NCBI GenBank assembly: GCA_015229045.1
Contig: JADGCJ010000140.1
Span: 1 to 8,400 of the forward strand
Reading direction: 5' to 3'
From: Magnetococcales bacterium
GTDB lineage: Bacteria; Pseudomonadota; Magnetococcia; Magnetococcales; DC0425bin3
DNA length: 8,400 bases
Shown here: positions 5,948 to 8,400 of the stretch, in pieces
Numbering within the stretch: position 1 is the stretch's first letter
Layout: each line of letters begins with the position of its first letter
The notes under the pieces: model-generated
The model's database searches: none
Told to the model about the DNA's origin: nothing
What the model saw: only the letters and a program-made list of their open reading frames with translations
Translations under genes and position numbers: made by a program

Positions 5948-7318
5948 ATGAACGCGCCTGCGAAAGAGTCCGGTTCCATGTTGCTGGTGGCCTTGTTTTT
6001 GATTCTGGGAGTCGGGGCCATGGTGGCGGCTGCCGTGCGGATGGCCGGGGTGGATACCCTGGCAACCATCGAGGAAACCCAGGGAGGACGTGCCCTGTTC
6101 CTGGCCGAGTCCGGTCTGGAAAACGCCAAATATCGCCTGAAAGCCAACCAATGTGTCACCACCGGCCTCACCCTGCCTCTGACGGGTTCGTTGGCCACCG
6201 GCGAGGATTTTTCCGTCAACGTGACCAGCCTGGGCAGCAATCAGTTTCAGTTGAATGCAACAGGTACTGCCAAAACGGCCCAACGCACCATACAGGAAGT
6301 CATGAATTGTACGGTTTCGGGATTGTGGGATACCGGCATGGTCGGTTGTGAAGGGGTGGTCATGGGTGGTGACATGGAAACCAACAGTATCAATTCAACG
6401 ACCGGCGGGACCAATCTCTACAATGGTGATGTGAAAACCATCAATCCTGCCGCCCATATTTCTCTTTCCGGAAGTGTGGATTTGAGGGGCGATGCCTTGA
6501 CCACCGGAGCCGGCAGCAATCTCACTGTGGGTGGCAGTTCAATTGTGCGTGGTGATGCGTCAGTGACCGGGACCATCACCGGTTCGGTTGTCGGGGCACA
6601 CAATGCCGGACAGGCACCCACGACCACAGCGGCGGATTGTGATCCCCTGAATGTTGTCTCTTTGGTGTCAGACAGCATGTCTGCGTATCTGACCAGCAAA
6701 TATGGTGGGACCTTGCCCGTTGCATCCAGTTGCACCCCGGCAAGCGATGCGACTATTTCTGTTGCAACGGATTATTATTGCACTTCTTACGATCCAAATA
6801 ATAATGTTGACTTGATTTTTACCGGACCTGCAACAGGAACCAGGGAGTTCAATATTTATATAACGGGCGGGGGAAACTTTACAATCAGCAATACCACGTC
6901 TCTTTCCCTGGTCAGTGGAGCCAACCTCACCATTTATATGGCCGGTGGTGGAACCCTCAACGTAACCGGGCAAATATTGATTGACAGCAGTTCATCCGTA
7001 ACTGTCTATTCAACAGGCCCGGTCGATATCGGTGCCCAGGGTATCATGAACAGCGGTACAGCGAGTCAGTTCAGAATCTATAGCAGCGGCAGTGGTACAA
7101 TCAATCTGAATGGGGGTGCCTCGGCCAAGAGTGTGACTTATGCGCCTCTGGCATCCATAACGATGAATGGCAATGCCGATTTCACGGGTGCCGTGCGCGG
7201 TCGAATTGTTTCCAAAGCCAATGGTACCGCCGATTTTTATTATGACGAAGCCTTGAGAAATCTGAACGAAGGGAGACGAGTCACCATGAGTGCTGTATCC
7301 TGGCAGGAAAATTTTTAA
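5948..7318 (+). CDS. mshP: MshP/PilX-like minor pilin with long beta-rich C-terminal region (DUF7305-like end)
   Basis: A 456-residue protein. The N-terminus, KESG followed by SMLLVALFLILGVGAMVAAAV, is a prepilin signal of the MshP/PilX/GspK kind, probably cut after Gly9, and lacks the Glu5 found in other pilins, as is usual for this subclass. AESGLENAKYRL (53-64) is the conserved PilX/GspK motif after the first helix. From about 135 onward the sequence turns into Gly/Ser/Thr/Asn-rich short strands resembling a beta-helix or bactofilin-like stack. It ends with TYAPLASITMNGNADFTGAV and FYYDEAL, matching the end of DUF7305-type domains. Six cysteines (69, 121, 134, 231, 262, 278) could form three disulfides. 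Vibrio-type MshP is about 150 residues, so this is a strongly enlarged form. GAGGA 7 nt before the ATG is a good binding site. It is probably a tip subunit. Confidence 0.83.
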   Translation: MNAPAKESGSMLLVALFLILGVGAMVAAAVRMAGVDTLATIEETQGGRALFLAESGLENAKYRLKANQCVTTGLTLPLTGSLATGEDFSVNVTSLGSNQFQLNATGTAKTAQRTIQEVMNCTVSGLWDTGMVGCEGVVMGGDMETNSINSTTGGTNLYNGDVKTINPAAHISLSGSVDLRGDALTTGAGSNLTVGGSSIVRGDASVTGTITGSVVGAHNAGQAPTTTAADCDPLNVVSLVSDSMSAYLTSKYGGTLPVASSCTPASDATISVATDYYCTSYDPNNNVDLIFTGPATGTREFNIYITGGGNFTISNTTSLSLVSGANLTIYMAGGGTLNVTGQILIDSSSSVTVYSTGPVDIGAQGIMNSGTASQFRIYSSGSGTINLNGGASAKSVTYAPLASITMNGNADFTGAVRGRIVSKANGTADFYYDEALRNLNEGRRVTMSAVSWQENF

Positions 7319-7332
7319 TTCCATCAACCAAA

Positions 7333-7363
7333 GTGCTGGCAGCCTGCGGAACCAGTACAGCAC
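7333..7363 (+). repeat. Inverted repeat between mshP and pilin 2, related to the hairpin at 4511-4531
   Basis: GTGCTG (7333-7338) and CAGCAC (7358-7363) can pair, and CTGG/CCAG inside offers an alternative stem. There is no T-run, so read-through into pilin 2 is expected. The segment CTGGCAGCCT-G-CGG followed by CCAG (7336-7355) resembles CTGGCAGCCT-C-CGG followed by CCAG at 4511-4531. Confidence 0.4.
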
Positions 7364-7382
7364 GCCATCATGGTGAAAAATC

Positions 7383-7664
7383 ATGAAAACCACCCGTTGC
7401 AAAGCAGGCAAGGGTCAAACCGGTTTCACTCTGATTGAAATCTTGATCGTGATTTTGGTGATTGGCATTCTGGGCGGCATTGCTGTTACACAGTTTGGTG
7501 ATGTGACCCGTCAAGCCCGGACGAATACGGCCGCATTGACCGCCAGAAGTACGGCAACCTGGAATGCATGCAGGGCGAAAATTGCCCTCTCTTTTGTTGA
7601 CACTGCGAACCCAACGGTTGCGGAGACGGCTTCCCTCGCTACCATGTGTGGTGCGACCCCTTGA
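7383..7664 (+). CDS. Short type IV pilin, paralogue of pilin 1 (pilin 2)
   Basis: A 93-residue prepilin with a 14-residue leader ending in Gly, cleaved before FTLIEILIVILVIGIL, Glu at +5. The mature part is 79 residues. The first half aligns closely with pilin 1: same leader length, ILGG[IV]AV[ST]QFGDVT, and Phe24, Trp46 and Cys49 in identical mature positions. The second half is different in sequence, but a second Cys (Cys75, against Cys70 in pilin 1) lies near the C-terminus before GA. Pro22 is replaced by Thr. The leader has an unusual Cys6. The ribosome binding site is weak (GGTG, 8 nt upstream). It lies 64 nt after mshP with no terminator between, so it is probably the last gene of the mshO operon and less expressed than pilin 1 (inference). 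Confidence 0.86.
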   Translation: MKTTRCKAGKGQTGFTLIEILIVILVIGILGGIAVTQFGDVTRQARTNTAALTARSTATWNACRAKIALSFVDTANPTVAETASLATMCGATP

Positions 7665-7695
7665 AATTAAATCTTGATGTGAACTTTCGGTTAAA

Positions 7696-7716
7696 CGATT
7701 GGAAAATTTTCAATCG
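7696..7716 (+). terminator. Weak hairpin after pilin 2, possible terminator
   Basis: CGATTG, a bulged G, AAAATTTT, CAATCG: a near-perfect AT-rich palindrome 31 nt after the pilin 2 stop. There is no T-run downstream, so termination here would be weak. It may simply mark the operon end. The rest of 7665-7809 shows no gene. Confidence 0.3.
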
Positions 7717-7809
7717 CAACCTGCTCATGAAAATGAATATGTCCTGGTATACGCCAAACCGTGTTCACTTCGAAATGTGTGTATTTCCGAAAAAACGAAA
7801 GGAACTGGT

Positions 7810-8400
7810 TTAAATGGTGCCAAACAATTTTTTAAATTCCGCAAATTTTGAAATAAAATCAGCAAATTCTTTTACGCTTGGCAAGGCGTTTAATGCATTG
7901 CCAGTGATCAAGCCAGTCTGATCAATCATGACATTCATGGATGATCCGGGCCTTTTTCTTTGCCCTGCCAAGGTGATGATCGCCTTCTGCTTTTTTGATT
8001 TTTCGGCTATGGCAATTTCTTTTACCGGGTCTTGTATTTTCCAATCAAACATGTTTGTGACGGCATCATTCGACTTCTCTATCAATTGCGCATGATCTTT
8101 TTGCAGTAAAGGAATAAGAATATCTTCCAATGTTCCTCCTTTTTTTGGATCTCCCCATATATAAATACCCTTATCTCCATCAACAATTCCTGCCATGTTG
8201 TTTTTATCAACCACAATATTTCCAGATATCCACTGCTCTTTTCCATAAATGTCGCTGATTTCAGAAAAATCCCTCATGAATTCATCAAAAATTATATCAA
8301 AACTTCTTGAATCTGCATCATATATAAATAAATAACGCGACTTTTTTATAATTTTATCAGTTTCTCCTGTCAATTCAGATGCCTCTTAAAAGCATGTACG
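7810..8400 (-). pseudogene. C-terminal part of a TOPRIM-like (DUF3226-type) protein; N-terminus cut off or frameshifted
   Basis: The reading frame runs from a possible TTG at 8373 to a stop at 7810, 187 codons. An in-frame TAA lies at 8388-8386, and no ATG with a binding site starts the frame. RYLFIYDADS (residues 13-22 from the TTG) looks like the DxD metal-binding strand of a TOPRIM fold, which normally sits well inside the protein after an N-terminal Glu motif; that motif is absent here. Further features fit DUF3226-type proteins: GIYIWGD (69-75), TLEDILIPLL (81-90), KAIITLAGQ then PG (130-143), and a C-terminal F.DFISKF segment. Such proteins often pair with ATPases in defence-type loci. 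Just upstream the -1 frame reads VHAFKRHLN then stops, so a frameshift near 8375-8390 is plausible. The AT-rich composition, unlike the rest of the window, suggests transfer. The family call is tentative. Confidence 0.5.

Noticed and set aside
7727..7801. 24-codon open frame beginning MKMNMSWYTP after pilin 2
   Set aside because: It is very short, lacks a convincing ribosome binding site and has no recognisable feature.

Overview
The window reads as a chromosomal segment of a Gram-negative, probably proteobacterial, genome carrying part of an MSHA-type (mannose-sensitive haemagglutinin-like) type IV pilus locus. Most of it has moderate GC content. Class-level placement is not possible from this stretch; a Magnetococcia-like or gammaproteobacterial host would fit, but that is only an impression.

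Layout. Positions 1-2108 (minus strand) hold mshI and the 5' part of mshJ, overlapping by ATGA. These encode the inner-membrane alignment platform of the pilus machine. The 191-nt divergent region (2109-2299) has a good sigma70-type promoter for mshI and several palindromes. A GAF-domain, sigma54-dependent enhancer-binding protein follows on the plus strand (2300-3916). A small exported, cysteine-containing helical protein of unknown function lies convergent to it (4026-4463, minus), with a degenerate 17-nt tandem repeat between the two genes. The 400-nt gap 4464-4863 is regulatory. It holds a candidate promoter with a 5'-terminal hairpin for the small exported protein, and a near-consensus sigma54 promoter with a strong leader hairpin for the first pilin.

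Positions 4864-7664 hold four pilin-class genes on the plus strand: a short major-type pilin followed by a strong intrinsic terminator; then, from a separate sigma70-like promoter, an MshO-like minor pilin, an MshP/PilX-like minor pilin with a long glycine/serine/threonine-rich beta-type C-terminal region, and a second short pilin paralogous to the first. The right end (7810-8400) is AT-rich and unlike the rest. It carries the C-terminal part of a TOPRIM-like (DUF3226-type) protein with no visible N-terminal motif, probably a frameshifted or decayed accessory gene.

How it fits together (inference). MshI and MshJ form the PilM/N/O-like platform. MshO and MshP probably prime the pilus and sit at its tip, with the enlarged MshP carrying surface-exposed structure. 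The two short pilins are candidate shaft subunits. The sigma54 activator next door probably switches on the first pilin through the TGGCACG-N4-TTGAA element. The locus differs from the Vibrio-type order: no MshC or MshD-like gene lies between the pilin and mshO, two paralogous short pilins bracket the minor-pilin pair, and the MshP equivalent is about three times the usual size.
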